A stretch of DNA of 64,000 bases from assembly GCF_011320225.1 (NCBI RefSeq), contig NZ_JAAOEN010000002.1, forward strand, positions 669,644-733,643. Reading direction: 5' to 3'. Below are positions 17,658-27,009 of the stretch, one piece after another (positions within the stretch are counted from its first letter, which is position 1; every line of letters starts with the position of its first letter). Under the pieces are notes generated by a model that worked only from the letters and a program-made list of their open reading frames with translations, did not search any database and was not told the DNA's origin. The translations under genes were made by a program, and so were the position numbers. The stretch comes from Phytoactinopolyspora limicola (lineage in GTDB: Bacteria; Actinomycetota; Actinomycetes; Jiangellales; Jiangellaceae).

Positions 17658-18521
17658 TCACGCGGTATCCGCGAGCCCCGCCCAGGACGCACGGGTGGGC
17701 ACCGCCGTCCGGCCCTCCGGGCAGTGCGCCCGGTAGTCGCACCAGCCGCACAGGGCCGAGGGCCGGGCAGGAAAGGTGTCGTCGCCAGCCTGTCCGGCTC
17801 GGAACGCCTCGTCCGCGGCGCCGCACTCGCCGGCGATGTCGTCGGCCCGGTCCAGGTGCCGGGTCAAACTCAGCTCGTCATGCTCCCACGACACCACCTC
17901 TCCGGATGGCAGGTGATGCAGCTCGACCCTGCGGCACGGCCGCCGCAACGTCCGCGCGGCGGCAGCCGCGTATACCGCCAACGCCAACGACGAGCGGGCG
18001 TCATCGGTGGTCAGCAGGTGCCGGCCGGTTTTGTAATCGACAACCACCAACTCCGTATCCACGTCGTCGGCCCGCTCGTCCACCCGGTCGATGCGGCCGG
18101 TCAGCGAGGTGCCGCCATGGATGAGCCCGACAGTGCGCTCTACACCACGTGGTTCGTCGGCCGGGTCGAGCCTCGTGACATAACGCTCCACCATCACCTG
18201 CGCCTTGCGGCGCCACTGCTCGACCTGCTCAGCGTCGCGGAAGCCGTCGGCGGACCAATATGTCGAGACCAGCGCCCCGGCCTTGGCCACGGTCCGGGCC
18301 TCCAGCGGCAGCCGCCACCACTCGGCCAGCGCGTTGTGGACCGCCGCACCGACGGTGTTGTGTGCCCATGGCGGACCTTTGGCTGGCGCCGGACGGTCGA
18401 GGTAGGTGAACCGATACCGTCTCGGGCAATCCAGCCACGTCGTCAGCCGTGTAGGTGTGGCTCGATAGAGCCGCCGGGGCATCCCTTCGAGGGCCTGCTG
18501 TCCGGCGGTGGTGTCGGTCAT
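17658..18521 (-). CDS. RecB/Cas4-type PD-(D/E)XK exonuclease
   Basis: A 287-residue nuclease. The start region ATPTRLTTWLDCPRRYRF holds the first conserved Cys; GAAVHNAL, GRIDRVD and VVVDYKTGRH are nuclease motifs II-III; CGWCDYRAHC closes the four-Cys iron-sulfur site. Actinobacterial proteins of this type (for example Rv2119) are annotated as RecB-family exonucleases. The ATG at 18521 follows the PHP stop codon by 1 nt, with GGAGG upstream, so it is translationally coupled to the PHP phosphoesterase and is probably functionally linked. Confidence 0.9.
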   Translation of the reverse strand: MTDTTAGQQALEGMPRRLYRATPTRLTTWLDCPRRYRFTYLDRPAPAKGPPWAHNTVGAAVHNALAEWWRLPLEARTVAKAGALVSTYWSADGFRDAEQVEQWRRKAQVMVERYVTRLDPADEPRGVERTVGLIHGGTSLTGRIDRVDERADDVDTELVVVDYKTGRHLLTTDDARSSLALAVYAAAAARTLRRPCRRVELHHLPSGEVVSWEHDELSLTRHLDRADDIAGECGAADEAFRAGQAGDDTFPARPSALCGWCDYRAHCPEGRTAVPTRASWAGLADTA

Positions 18522-18522
18522 C

Positions 18523-19476
18523 TCATGCCTCCGCTCCGGGGCGCCGAGTGCCATGCGGCGTCCGCTGGCCCACCCGCTCCAGCAGACGCTCCCATTCGGC
18601 CGGCTCGGTGGTATTCACGCCCAATTCGTGCCCGTTCTTGCCGGTGCCGTGGTAATCACTGGATCCGGTGACGACGAGGTCCAGCTCGGTAGCCAGCTCC
18701 CGGAGACCGGCCCGTTCGGCGTGGTCGTGATCCTGGTGATCCACCTCTACGCCGTCGAGCCCGGCCTCGGCGAGGAGGGTCAGCATGGTCCGGTCGAACA
18801 GCCGACGCGAGCCGCGCCCCCATGGATGGGCCAACACGGCCACACCTCCCGCGCCGTGGACCCAGCCGATCGCGTCGACGATGTCCGGCGCGTACTTCTC
18901 GACGTAGCCGACGCAGCCGTACGACAGCCAGGTCGCGAATGCCTCGTCCCGGCTGGCCACGTACCCTTTGGCGACCATGACGTCGGCGACATGCGGCCGG
19001 CCGACGGCGGAGGCACCCTTCGCGTGGGCGAGCACCTCGGACAGCTCTACCGGTAGGCCGGCTTGGGTGAGCCGAGTAGCGATCCGCTGCAGCCGGTCCC
19101 GGCGGTCCAGGCGGATCCGCGCCAGCTCACGCGCCAGCGGACGGTATCCGGCGTCGACGTGGTAGGCCAGCAAGTGCACGCCGTAGCTCTGGCAGTGGGT
19201 GGAGATCTCGACGCCGGGTACCAGCTCCACGCCCTCCTCGGCCGCTGCCTCGTGTGCGGCGTCCCAACCGTCGTAAGTGTCATGGTCGGTGAGGGCGACG
19301 ACGTCGAGCCCGTGGCGGCGGGCCTGCCGAACCAACACCTCTGGCCGGTCGGTGCCGTCGGAGACGACGCTGTGCGTGTGCAGATCGATGCGCAAACCTG
19401 TTCCCAGTGTTGTCGACAGCACATCCCCCGGTGATGTCTCCACCTGGACGTGCCATTGCTCATGTGGTCTCGCCAC
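18523..19476 (-). CDS. PHP-domain phosphoesterase (YciV/RNase AM-like)
   Basis: A 317-residue PHP-family metal hydrolase. The metal motifs are DLHTHSVVSDGT, ALTDHDT, VPGVEIST, RPHVAD, LAHPWGR and GSSDYHG. YciV homologues act on 3',5'-nucleotide bisphosphates or trim RNA 5' ends. The GTG start (19476) lacks a clear ribosome site, and the family usually begins at about residue 28 (RIDLHTHS), so the first 28 residues are doubtful. It is coupled to the downstream RecB-type nuclease. Confidence 0.88.
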   Translation of the reverse strand: MARPHEQWHVQVETSPGDVLSTTLGTGLRIDLHTHSVVSDGTDRPEVLVRQARRHGLDVVALTDHDTYDGWDAAHEAAAEEGVELVPGVEISTHCQSYGVHLLAYHVDAGYRPLARELARIRLDRRDRLQRIATRLTQAGLPVELSEVLAHAKGASAVGRPHVADVMVAKGYVASRDEAFATWLSYGCVGYVEKYAPDIVDAIGWVHGAGGVAVLAHPWGRGSRRLFDRTMLTLLAEAGLDGVEVDHQDHDHAERAGLRELATELDLVVTGSSDYHGTGKNGHELGVNTTEPAEWERLLERVGQRTPHGTRRPGAEA

Positions 19477-19568
19477 GCCGCGGGCGAGCCGGGCTCATGA
19501 CGATGATGCGAGGCGGTGCCACCAGGTCCGTGGGCCCGATGCCACCCGAGGTCCGCGTGCCCTCCACC

Positions 19569-20210
19569 CTAATGATCGTAGCCGGGACGGAGCCAGGGCG
19601 GCGGAGTACCGTACGGCAGCATCTCCACCTCTCGCCCGAGATCTCGAAGGTCTTCCAGGCCGAGGTCTTCAAGGAGCAGCGCACCGGCCGTCTGCGGGTA
19701 GAGGATCATCCACAACCAATGGCCACCGGATTGGCCTGCGTATACCGCATGTTTCGGGTCGCCGTCGACACACCACAAGGGGACCCGGCGACCGTTGAGC
19801 TCTACTCTGGCATGCGGCTCGGACCGGACCACCTCGCCGGGGTCGACGGCGTCGAGCCCAGCGAAGCCTGCCCCCAGGCCCACCCCTTGCTCCTCCGCCA
19901 CCACGACCAGATCGGCTGCCCCGCCGAACGGGTTCGGTCCGCTGATCGCCACCGCGGTGGCCCGAACCCCGGACACATCGTCACCGGCGTGGGCGAGGGC
20001 ACCCACCACCCATCCGTGCATGAGCGGCCACGGCAGCCACAAGGGCACCGCGGAACGCTGGCTGATCTGCCGGATCAGCGGAGCACTCGGTACCAGCATC
20101 GGCGTCACCGGATAGACGGGACCATGCTGGTGGCAGGTCCATCGACTGGACCAAGGCCCCGGGGGTTGTGGCGCGGCGCCACACCGCGGACAGGACAGTT
20201 CACCTTTCAC
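19569..20210 (-). CDS. DUF6758 family protein with N-terminal zinc ribbon
   Basis: A 213-residue protein found in actinobacteria. It starts with a small zinc-ribbon-like motif (CPRCG, then CHQHG at 26-30). The rest is an alpha/beta domain containing HGWVVGALAHAGDD, GPNPFGGAADLV and HWLWMILYPQTAGALL. It has no known function. The GTG start (20210) is followed by KGELSCPRCG, which fits the family. It lies downstream of the stress-protein gene on the same strand, separated by about 100 bp. Confidence 0.78.
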   Translation of the reverse strand: MKGELSCPRCGAAPQPPGPWSSRWTCHQHGPVYPVTPMLVPSAPLIRQISQRSAVPLWLPWPLMHGWVVGALAHAGDDVSGVRATAVAISGPNPFGGAADLVVVAEEQGVGLGAGFAGLDAVDPGEVVRSEPHARVELNGRRVPLWCVDGDPKHAVYAGQSGGHWLWMILYPQTAGALLLEDLGLEDLRDLGREVEMLPYGTPPPWLRPGYDH

Positions 20211-20313
20211 CCGGTTGACGCTCCCCGCTTACGTCGTTCACGTCAAGCACTTCGGCCGACTGGTGCTGGATCACGACGCGAAGGTCCGGGTGGGGCCCGC
20301 CGTACACGTCCAT

Positions 20314-20784
20314 TCACCCAGTTTGCAAGGACAGCCGCGCCAAGTGGTTACGAGCGTCTTCGGCGTGCTGGTGCTGGCAGTAGATCTCGTATCTGCCGGC
20401 GACGATGACACTCTTGGAGGTGAAGTCACGACGACCGCCGGTCAACGCGTAGCCGACCGCGCCGAAGATGGTCATGAACAGCGCTCCCCACGCCATACTC
20501 ATGACGATGATCGTCAGCCACCCCTCGTCGGTGAACAGGCTGAGCAGCAAGCCGACGAACAGACCTAACCAGGCGCCGGTGGCCAACCCGCCAGCCAGCG
20601 CCTTTCCCCACGTCATGCGCCCAGTGACCCGCTCGACCTGGCGCAGTTCGGTGCCGACGATGGCGAGGTGCTCGACCGGGAATTTCCGATCGGCCAGGTA
20701 GTCGACCGCCCGCTGCGCTTGCTCATACGCATCGTAGGTACCGACGACCATCCCCGTCGGCAGCCCTGGGACCGGACTGACCAT
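20314..20784 (-). CDS. general stress protein 17M-like membrane protein
   Basis: A 156-residue protein. The N-terminal GSP17M/YflT-like domain (TGMVVGTYDAYEQAQRAVDY) is followed by two hydrophobic segments (about 65-85 and 92-115) and a cytosolic tail. The ATG at 20784 has GAGGAGG 6 nt upstream. The family is linked to general stress in Bacillus; the actinobacterial role is unknown. Confidence 0.83.
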   Translation of the reverse strand: MVSPVPGLPTGMVVGTYDAYEQAQRAVDYLADRKFPVEHLAIVGTELRQVERVTGRMTWGKALAGGLATGAWLGLFVGLLLSLFTDEGWLTIIVMSMAWGALFMTIFGAVGYALTGGRRDFTSKSVIVAGRYEIYCQHQHAEDARNHLARLSLQTG

Positions 20785-20923
20785 GGCGGACCTCCTCGTT
20801 TCGCCCCGCGTCACTCCTATGTTCGCACTATTCCCGGCCGAAGACACCGGAGCCGCACAGACACATCCAGGCAGATGGAGGTCAGACTTCTCCGCGAACG
20901 GCACCCCAGTTCTACGCGAAGTT

Positions 20924-21430
20924 CTACGCGAACGAAGCGACCAGCCAGTCGGGTAGCCGTTCGGTCTGCCGCACCCCGAGCGCCAGCACCAGGGCTTTCT
21001 GAACCTTGGGCTCGAAGGGCACCACCAAAAGGTGCATGCCTGCCTCATCCGGGGTGCGGTCCGCCTTGAGCTGGTTGCAGGACACACACGCCGCCACGGT
21101 GTTGAGCCAGCTGCGCTGGGCACCTCCTCGCGAGGTGGGCACGATGTGGTCGATCGACTCGGCGCGCCCGCCGCAGTACCCGCAGCGGCGGTTGTCCCGA
21201 TCGAGGACGCCGCCGCGCGACCACGGCAGCCTGCGCCGGTATGGCACCCGTACGAACCGCACGAGGCGGACGACGAGGGGCGCCGGGAACTCCCGGGTCG
21301 CCGAGCGGATGATCCGGCCGGAGTCGGCCTGTTCTGTCACAGCTTTCTCAGTCAGCACGAGAACGATGGCCCGGCGAACAGAGACGACAGCCAGTGGCTC
21401 ATACGAGGCGTTCAACACCAGCGTCTGCAT
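20924..21430 (-). CDS. HNH endonuclease family protein
   Basis: A 168-residue protein with the HNH motif: RRCGYCGG zinc pair, then SIDHIVPTSRGG and the second pair in CVSCNQLKADRTP. The N-terminal part (LVLNASYEPLAVVSVRRA) matches the chromosomal HNH family widespread in actinobacteria and cyanobacteria. There is no sign of an intron or mobile context, so it is probably a housekeeping or repair nuclease. GGAAGGAA lies 8 nt before the ATG. Confidence 0.9.
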   Translation of the reverse strand: MQTLVLNASYEPLAVVSVRRAIVLVLTEKAVTEQADSGRIIRSATREFPAPLVVRLVRFVRVPYRRRLPWSRGGVLDRDNRRCGYCGGRAESIDHIVPTSRGGAQRSWLNTVAACVSCNQLKADRTPDEAGMHLLVVPFEPKVQKALVLALGVRQTERLPDWLVASFA

Positions 21431-21822
21431 CCGCCCGGTTCCTTCCGTGACATCGGCCGCTCCTTTACCTCATCTCGTAACGCCGCGCTCCTGCTCCGCC
21501 AGAGCCGGACGCGTGGCTCCACAACGCCCGTGGTGGGTCCAGGTGTTCATAGCTGCGGGTTCGCTCCTCACGTCCGGCATTGTGTCTGGTTCGGGTTCAC
21601 AACTTTGCTTGTATGGGCGAATTGTAGTTAAACCTTCGACGAGACCGGAGTTCAGCCTTCACGACATCGTGTCGACGCTCAACCGAATTTGATCGCCACC
21701 CTACGAAAGGGTGCAACACACCGCCCTGACCTGCACTTTCAGTCCGCCCATGGCCGGAGCGGGCAATAGGCCGACTGCCTCCGACGACGGTGGGCCGCGG
21801 TAGGCCGCATGCCCGGTGAGGG
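21431..21822. other. 392-bp intergenic region
   Basis: Between the HNH gene start and the 3' end of the acyltransferase gene. Local base composition is less GC-rich around 21590-21700. No gene, tRNA or clear repeat was recognised; it may hold the HNH promoter. Confidence 0.4.
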
Positions 21823-22524
21823 TCAGCGGGTCGCGGGTTCGGCCGCCAGCGACCGCCACACGTCCGTGACCCGTTGCTGTACGAGGTCGACGGCCTCCCG
21901 GATGGCCAACCCGCGTAACTCCGCCGGCTGGACCGGCTCGCCCACTCGAAGACGGATCGTGGGGCGACGCACGATGGACGTCAACGCCCCGCCGAGGGTA
22001 CGCGCGACGGAACCGGCGCCGATCTCACGGGCGTCGTGATGGGCCACCGGGACAACCGGCGCCTGAGCGTCCAACGCCAGGCGACCAACGCCGAACCGGA
22101 ACCTGCGCGGTGAGCCGTCCGTGGTCGCCGAGACGTCGCCTTCGGGGTAGATACCAACGATCTCGCCCCGGCCCAGCGCGTCCCTGGCCGCTCGCAAGGC
22201 CACCGCACCAGCTTGTCGCCAGCCCACCTCCACCATTCCGGCGTGCCGGGCCAAGGGTCCGATGAATGGGTTCTTGAACACCATGGACGACGCGATGAAG
22301 CGGACGTGCCCGTGGTCGGTGCCACATCCGTCCGCGTTGCACGGGACGCTCGGATGCAGGCCGGCCCGGTGCAGCGTGGACAGCACCGGTGGGACGTCGG
22401 CAATGGTCGTGTGGTTCACCGCGATGATGGCCGGACCCTGCACCGGCAGGTGTTCCAGGCCGTCCGATTCCACTCGTCCGAACAGTTTGGTCAAGCCGAT
22501 GGCGACTGCTCCAACTAGCTCCAC
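21823..22524 (-). CDS. 1-acyl-sn-glycerol-3-phosphate acyltransferase (PlsC family)
   Basis: A 233-residue PlsC-type acyltransferase with block I NHTTIADVPP (the NHx4D catalytic pair) and block III IYPEGDVS. It transfers an acyl chain to lysophosphatidic acid or a related acceptor at the membrane. The GTG at 22524 is chosen because a GATAAT box lies 6 nt upstream, the leaderless arrangement common in this window. The frame can extend to a GTG at 22566, but that adds only a basic, family-unlike stretch. Confidence 0.87.
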   Translation of the reverse strand: MELVGAVAIGLTKLFGRVESDGLEHLPVQGPAIIAVNHTTIADVPPVLSTLHRAGLHPSVPCNADGCGTDHGHVRFIASSMVFKNPFIGPLARHAGMVEVGWRQAGAVALRAARDALGRGEIVGIYPEGDVSATTDGSPRRFRFGVGRLALDAQAPVVPVAHHDAREIGAGSVARTLGGALTSIVRRPTIRLRVGEPVQPAELRGLAIREAVDLVQQRVTDVWRSLAAEPATR

Positions 22525-22530
22525 GGTCCT

Positions 22531-22536
22531 ATTATC
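22531..22536 (-). promoter_or_regulatory. -10 box for leaderless PlsC gene
   Basis: GATAAT read on the minus strand, 6 nt before the GTG at 22524. It is a 5 of 6 match to TATAAT. Confidence 0.5.
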
Positions 22537-22587
22537 GCGTGCCGGTCTCGTCCGCGTGCGCCCCACTCGTCCGGGTCTGCGCCGCGG

Positions 22588-23382
22588 TCAGTCCTCGCCG
22601 TCGCCTTCGCCGGACTCGTCGCCGCCGTCGTCGCTCTCCTCCGGCAGCGTGGAGGGGTCGATGACGTCGTCCTCGTCCGGCGGGGAGACGTCCACGTCGT
22701 CCCCGAAATCGCTGAACGTCAGCACACCCGAACCACCGGAGGCGCCCTTCTCCTCGAATCGCAAAGGCAGCGCTTCTCCCGTGGCCGACACCCACAGCGT
22801 TCCACCGGACTCGGAGAACACCAGGCCGACGGCGGGGACGCCACCCACGTCCTGCACAGCCGTCAGCTCACCCTGAACCTGGGAGCCCAGCACGGCTTCG
22901 GCGAAGTCGCTGCCCTCGGCGAAGATGCGGAAGCTCGAACTCGACTCTTCGGGGATCAGCAGCCACTTTTCCGCGATGGTGTCGTCGACGTCGGCTCCCA
23001 CGATGTTCGCGATGGTCTCGACGTCGCTGGTGATATACACCACACCATCCGATGCGACCAGCGTGACCTCGCTGTCCGTGGTGACCGACCCGACCGAACC
23101 GGCACCCGTTTTGAAGCTGATATCGATGGTGCTGCCGGCCGAAGTGGTCCCGCTCACCCGGTAGGTACCGGCATCGTCGAGGTTGGCGATGGCCGCGGCC
23201 AGCACCTCGTCGGGGGTCAGCTGGTCGATGCCGTTCTCCGCCGGCACGGTCTGGCGGTCGGAGGCGATTTGGGCAATCGGCGCAGCCGTCGGCTCATCTG
23301 GATCATCACTACATCCAGTGACGACGACGGTCAACGTGACCACGAGCGCCAGCCCCACCTTGCGGCAACTGGACAGTTGCAT
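22588..23382 (-). CDS. secreted lipoprotein, LppX/LprG-like
   Basis: A 264-residue protein with a lipoprotein signal: KVGLALVVTLTVVVTGC, with the lipobox Cys at residue 23. The mature part resembles the LppX/LprG/LprA lipid-binding fold (TYRVSGTTSAGSTIDISFK, GVVYITSDVETIA, LPLRFEEKGASGG). It ends in an acidic, disordered tail of about 35 residues. Such proteins carry lipids or lipoglycans across the periplasm. The ATG at 23382 sits immediately before the signal; an upstream open extension is not family-like. Confidence 0.83.
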   Translation of the reverse strand: MQLSSCRKVGLALVVTLTVVVTGCSDDPDEPTAAPIAQIASDRQTVPAENGIDQLTPDEVLAAAIANLDDAGTYRVSGTTSAGSTIDISFKTGAGSVGSVTTDSEVTLVASDGVVYITSDVETIANIVGADVDDTIAEKWLLIPEESSSSFRIFAEGSDFAEAVLGSQVQGELTAVQDVGGVPAVGLVFSESGGTLWVSATGEALPLRFEEKGASGGSGVLTFSDFGDDVDVSPPDEDDVIDPSTLPEESDDGGDESGEGDGED

Positions 23383-23657
23383 CGGCGATGGACCTCGCTC
23401 TGATCTCGGATCGAACCTGATATGTGACGCCGTGCCAGGCATGTCGCACGGGCCAGCACGGAGTGTACCCCGCAGTAGCGGCGATCGTCCCGTCCTCGTG
23501 ACCTGGACCTCATCGCCACAGGCCATACCGGGGTTCACCTGGTGGTCACCTGGATGACTCCCTGCGCCCAGCCGGGGTACGCTCCTGCGCATAAAGGCTG
23601 AATCGTCCCGTATTCACCGGTGAACCCGGGCCAATCCAGCCCCACAACTCCATACCC

Positions 23658-23746
23658 ACGACAGGGGAGCGCTGCAGCGCTGAGAGTGCGGGACAGACCC
23701 GCAGACCCTCGAACCTGATCCGGATCATGCCGGCGCAGGAAGTCGA
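23658..23746 (+). promoter_or_regulatory. TPP riboswitch (THI element)
   Basis: The conserved TPP aptamer blocks are present in order: GGGGAGC, GCTGAGAGTGCGG, GACCCTCGAACCTGATC and the 3' block ATGCCGGCGCAGGAAGTCG. It sits about 115 nt before the ykoE-like gene. Binding of thiamine pyrophosphate should turn the transporter operon off. Confidence 0.95.
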
Positions 23747-23861
23747 TACGAGATCAGCTGTGGCGCGCTCGCGGAAGAACCCGTTGGCGCGCTCGTGCAT
23801 GATCAGGCTCCGCACGATGGAGCTCCCCCGTCGTCCTCTGCCCGACGACGTCAGGAGCACC

Positions 23862-24521
23862 GTGAGCGCTACGAACCCCAGCCAACAGCCGGCCGCGTCC
23901 CAGCCGCCAGGCACCTCCCAGCCGCCAGGTACCTCCCAGCCGCCGGCCCGGGGTCGCCGATGGCGCACCGTCGACATCATCGTGGCCTCGGTTCTTGGGG
24001 TCGCTTTCGGTGTGCTCTTCGCCGCCTGGAACAACTTCGTCTACCCGACCGTCTACGCACCACTGAGCAGCACACCGTTCAGCCCCGCCATCGGCGCCAT
24101 CTGGCTCATGCCGGCCGTGCTCGGCGCCCTCGTGATTCGCCGGCCGGGTGCTGCGCTCTACACCGAACTCGTCGCCGCCAGCACGTCCATGCTGTTCGGC
24201 TCCGCGTGGGGGATGTCGGTCTTCCTGTCCGGATTGTGGCAAGGCCTCGGAGCGGAGCTGGTGTTCGCGTTGCTCGCCTACCGCCGGTGGGGAGTTGGCA
24301 TGGCGGTGCTGGCCGGCGCGGGTGCTGGCCTGGCCATGGGGGTCAACCAAGCCATCGTGTCGGTGCCCGAGTTCAGTCTGGACTGGAAAGCCGTCTACGT
24401 CGGCTCGGCCGTGTTCACCGGACTCATCGCCGGGGTTCTGAGCTGGCTACTGGCACGTTCGCTGGCCCGCACCGGCGCCCTGGCGCCATTCGCCGCCGGC
24501 CGTGCCCAACAGGAGGTCTGA
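23862..24521 (+). CDS. ykoE: YkoE-type ECF transporter S component (thiamine precursor)
   Basis: A 219-residue membrane protein with five or six hydrophobic segments of the YkoE family (AAWNNFVYPTVYAPL, AIWLMPAVLGALVIRRPGAAL, GLWQGLGAELVFAL). It captures hydroxymethylpyrimidine or thiamine for the ECF complex. GTG at 23862 is chosen because AGGAG lies 4 nt upstream. The N-terminus carries three tandem SQPPGT-like units (residues 7-27). It is the first gene after a TPP riboswitch, which fixes the vitamin. Confidence 0.9.
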   Translation: MSATNPSQQPAASQPPGTSQPPGTSQPPARGRRWRTVDIIVASVLGVAFGVLFAAWNNFVYPTVYAPLSSTPFSPAIGAIWLMPAVLGALVIRRPGAALYTELVAASTSMLFGSAWGMSVFLSGLWQGLGAELVFALLAYRRWGVGMAVLAGAGAGLAMGVNQAIVSVPEFSLDWKAVYVGSAVFTGLIAGVLSWLLARSLARTGALAPFAAGRAQQEV

Positions 24522-24525
24522 GCCA

Positions 24526-26106
24526 ATGGGTGTGGATGCGGCCAGCGCCGTGGACGTTTCCCCAACCCCTCCGGCTCGAGTGCGCCTGCGCGGTTGGGGA
24601 TGGCGGTACGCGGGCCGGCGGGATTGGGCCTGCCGCGGCGTCGACCTCGACATCGAACCCGGTGAACGGGTATTGCTCGTCGGCCCGTCAGGGGCCGGCA
24701 AGTCGACGCTACTACGGGCCGTCGCCGGTCTACTCGATCCTGAGTCCGCCGCCGAGCATGAAGGCGAGGTCCTGGTCGACGGGCACCCGGCGGCGACCAT
24801 GCGGGGCCGGATCGGCATGCTCCTTCAAGATCCGGAAGCGTCCCTCGTCATGTCCCGGGCCGGGGATGACGTCGCCTTCGGGCTGGAGAACGCCGGCGTC
24901 CCAGGCGACGAGATCTGGCCGCGGGTGCGCGCCGCACTGGAACACGTCGGGTTCCCCTATGGTCTCGACCGGTCCACCGCGGCGCTCTCCGGCGGCGAGC
25001 AGCAACGCCTGGCGCTCGCCGGGGCGCTGGTCCGTCGCCCGTCAGTACTGCTCCTCGACGAACCAACCGCCAACCTCGACCCGGCCGGCACGTCACTGGT
25101 GTTGGATGCGATCACCACCGCGTTGCGCCCGACCGAACCCCGAAACGAAGCGTCGGGCCCCCTCGGCACCCCCAACGTGTCGGGGACCACACTGCTGATG
25201 ATCGAACACCGAGTGGATCTGGCGGCCGGCCTCGCCGACCGGGTGGTGGTCGTCGAGCCGGGTGGTGGCGTCGTCGAAGACGGTCCCCCAGCCGAGGTCT
25301 TCGCCCGGCGCGGCGCCGCATTGGCCCAAGCCGGCGTGTGGGTGCCAGATCCGTGGTCGCCCCCGATGCCGGACTGGCAGCGCGGCCCTGGAGGACCGGT
25401 CCGGCTGCGCGCCACCCACGTCAGTCGCACCTATCCGCGCGCCATCACCCCGGCGCTCCGACCCGCCAACATCGAACTCACCGCCGGGCAGGCGACCTGC
25501 GTCACCGGCCCCAACGGCAGCGGCAAATCCACCCTGGCCACCATCCTGGCGGGGCTCGTTCGACCAGACACCGGCGGCTCCTTCCTCGCCGATCTTCCCC
25601 ACCGGCCACTACATCGCTGGCGGGCGCAGCAACTGTGCCGACGGGTCGGAACCGTCTTCCAGGACCCAGAGCACCAGTTCCTGGCTCCGACGGTGCACGA
25701 GGAGCTACTGCTAGGGCCCCGACGGGCCGGACTCGACACGTCGGTGACCCAGCGCCGGGTGGGTGAACTTCTCGACCGCCTACGCCTCGACCGGCTCGCC
25801 GGCGCCAACCCGTACACCCTGTCCGGAGGGGAGAAACGTCGCCTGTCGGTCGCCACCGCCCTCGCCACCGCCCCGGACGTGATCGTCCTCGACGAACCCA
25901 CCTTCGGACAAGACGCCCGTACCTGGCGCGAACTCGTCGAGTTGTGCCGCACGCTGCGCGACGACGGGGCAACCCTGCTCAGCGTCACCCACGACACCGC
26001 GTTCGCAGCCGCACTCGCCGACCAGCACATCGCCGTCCATGACGGAACCGCCACCCCCGTCGGCCCACCACAACCCGTCCCCACCCGGGATCGGAGCGGC
26101 CTGTGA
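24526..26106 (+). CDS. ykoD: YkoD-type duplicated ABC ATPase of the ECF transporter
   Basis: A 526-residue protein with two ABC ATPase domains in tandem. Domain 1: VGPSGAGKST, signature LSGGEQQRLALAGAL, Walker B VLLLDEPT. Domain 2 (from about residue 295): TGPNGSGKST, LSGGEKRRLSVATAL, VIVLDEPT. It energises the YkoE/YkoC complex at the inner face of the membrane. The ATG at 24526 follows the ykoE stop by 4 nt, with AGGAGG upstream. It overlaps ykoC by 4 nt (GTGA). Confidence 0.93.
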   Translation: MGVDAASAVDVSPTPPARVRLRGWGWRYAGRRDWACRGVDLDIEPGERVLLVGPSGAGKSTLLRAVAGLLDPESAAEHEGEVLVDGHPAATMRGRIGMLLQDPEASLVMSRAGDDVAFGLENAGVPGDEIWPRVRAALEHVGFPYGLDRSTAALSGGEQQRLALAGALVRRPSVLLLDEPTANLDPAGTSLVLDAITTALRPTEPRNEASGPLGTPNVSGTTLLMIEHRVDLAAGLADRVVVVEPGGGVVEDGPPAEVFARRGAALAQAGVWVPDPWSPPMPDWQRGPGGPVRLRATHVSRTYPRAITPALRPANIELTAGQATCVTGPNGSGKSTLATILAGLVRPDTGGSFLADLPHRPLHRWRAQQLCRRVGTVFQDPEHQFLAPTVHEELLLGPRRAGLDTSVTQRRVGELLDRLRLDRLAGANPYTLSGGEKRRLSVATALATAPDVIVLDEPTFGQDARTWRELVELCRTLRDDGATLLSVTHDTAFAAALADQHIAVHDGTATPVGPPQPVPTRDRSGL

Positions 26107-26909
26107 TCATCACCGGAAGCACCGAAATACCCGGCCAACACAGCCCGCTCGGCCGACGGAACCCGGTCGCCAAACTCGGTGCCGCGTTTATCCCGGCCAT
26201 CGTGCTACTCGCCGGTGTCGATCCCGTGTCGTCGGGTATCGTCGTCGCCGCCGCCCTGGCCAGCGTGCCCGCATGGGGTCTGCGCTGGACCGATCTCATC
26301 CGGCGCGGTTGGCCGTTGGGCCTGGCCATCACCTCCATCGCCCTCGGCAACACCATCTTCACCGGCCGCAAGGGTGGCGCGGTCCTCGTCGACCTCGGCC
26401 CCCTGTTGATCACGAGCGAGAGCATGGCCGCCGGCGCCACCACCGGTCTCCGGTTCGCCGCCATCGTGCTGCCCGGGATGCTGGCGGTGTTGACGATCGA
26501 CCCTGTCGACCTCGCCGACTCGCTCGTCCGCCACCTTCGAGTACCACCCAGGTTCGCCTACGGGTCACTGGCCGCCCTGCGGCTCGCCCCGTTGCTGGCC
26601 ACCGAGTGGGAGGTCCTCGGGCGCGCCCGCCGGGCCCGTGGCCTCGAAGCTGGTCGTAACCCGGTGGCGGCGCTGCGCCTGTTCGGCGGCAAGCTGTTCG
26701 CGCTGCTCGTCGGAGCCGTCCGTCGTGGCACCCACCTCGCCGTCGCCATGGACGCACGCGGGTTCGACGCCCGTGGTCCACGCACCTGCGCCCGGGAGAG
26801 CCGGTTCACCCGAGCCGATGCCGCCCTACTCCTGGTGTCGGCGGGTGTAGTCGCGCTGGCCGTCACCCTCGCCGTCGGCACCGGCACATGGACGTCGTCG
26901 CTGCGCTAA
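26103..26909 (+). CDS. ykoC: YkoC-type EcfT transmembrane coupling protein
   Basis: A 268-residue EcfT-family membrane protein. It has several membrane segments and the cytoplasmic coupling helices with two Ala-Arg-Gly motifs (RARRARGLEA near 179 and AMDARGFDARG near 220) that contact the ATPases. The GTG start overlaps the ykoD stop. It completes the riboswitch-controlled ykoEDC operon. Confidence 0.92.
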   Translation: MIITGSTEIPGQHSPLGRRNPVAKLGAAFIPAIVLLAGVDPVSSGIVVAAALASVPAWGLRWTDLIRRGWPLGLAITSIALGNTIFTGRKGGAVLVDLGPLLITSESMAAGATTGLRFAAIVLPGMLAVLTIDPVDLADSLVRHLRVPPRFAYGSLAALRLAPLLATEWEVLGRARRARGLEAGRNPVAALRLFGGKLFALLVGAVRRGTHLAVAMDARGFDARGPRTCARESRFTRADAALLLVSAGVVALAVTLAVGTGTWTSSLR

Positions 26910-27009
26910 TGGGACTGCTGGTAGGCCCACAACCCGACGTCGGACCTGCCGCTCTTCGATACCGGTTCCGGGCGGCGGAGCTCGGTGCGGATGTGGGCGA
27001 CGGATCTGG

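Noticed and set aside
16659..18671. 670-codon plus-strand frame across the L,D-transpeptidase and nuclease genes
   Set aside because: It spans two confident minus-strand genes and their gap; a GC-driven artefact.
20924..21430. Homing endonuclease or mobile element
   Set aside because: The HNH family here is a common chromosomal actinobacterial protein, and no intron, intein or repeat boundary surrounds it.
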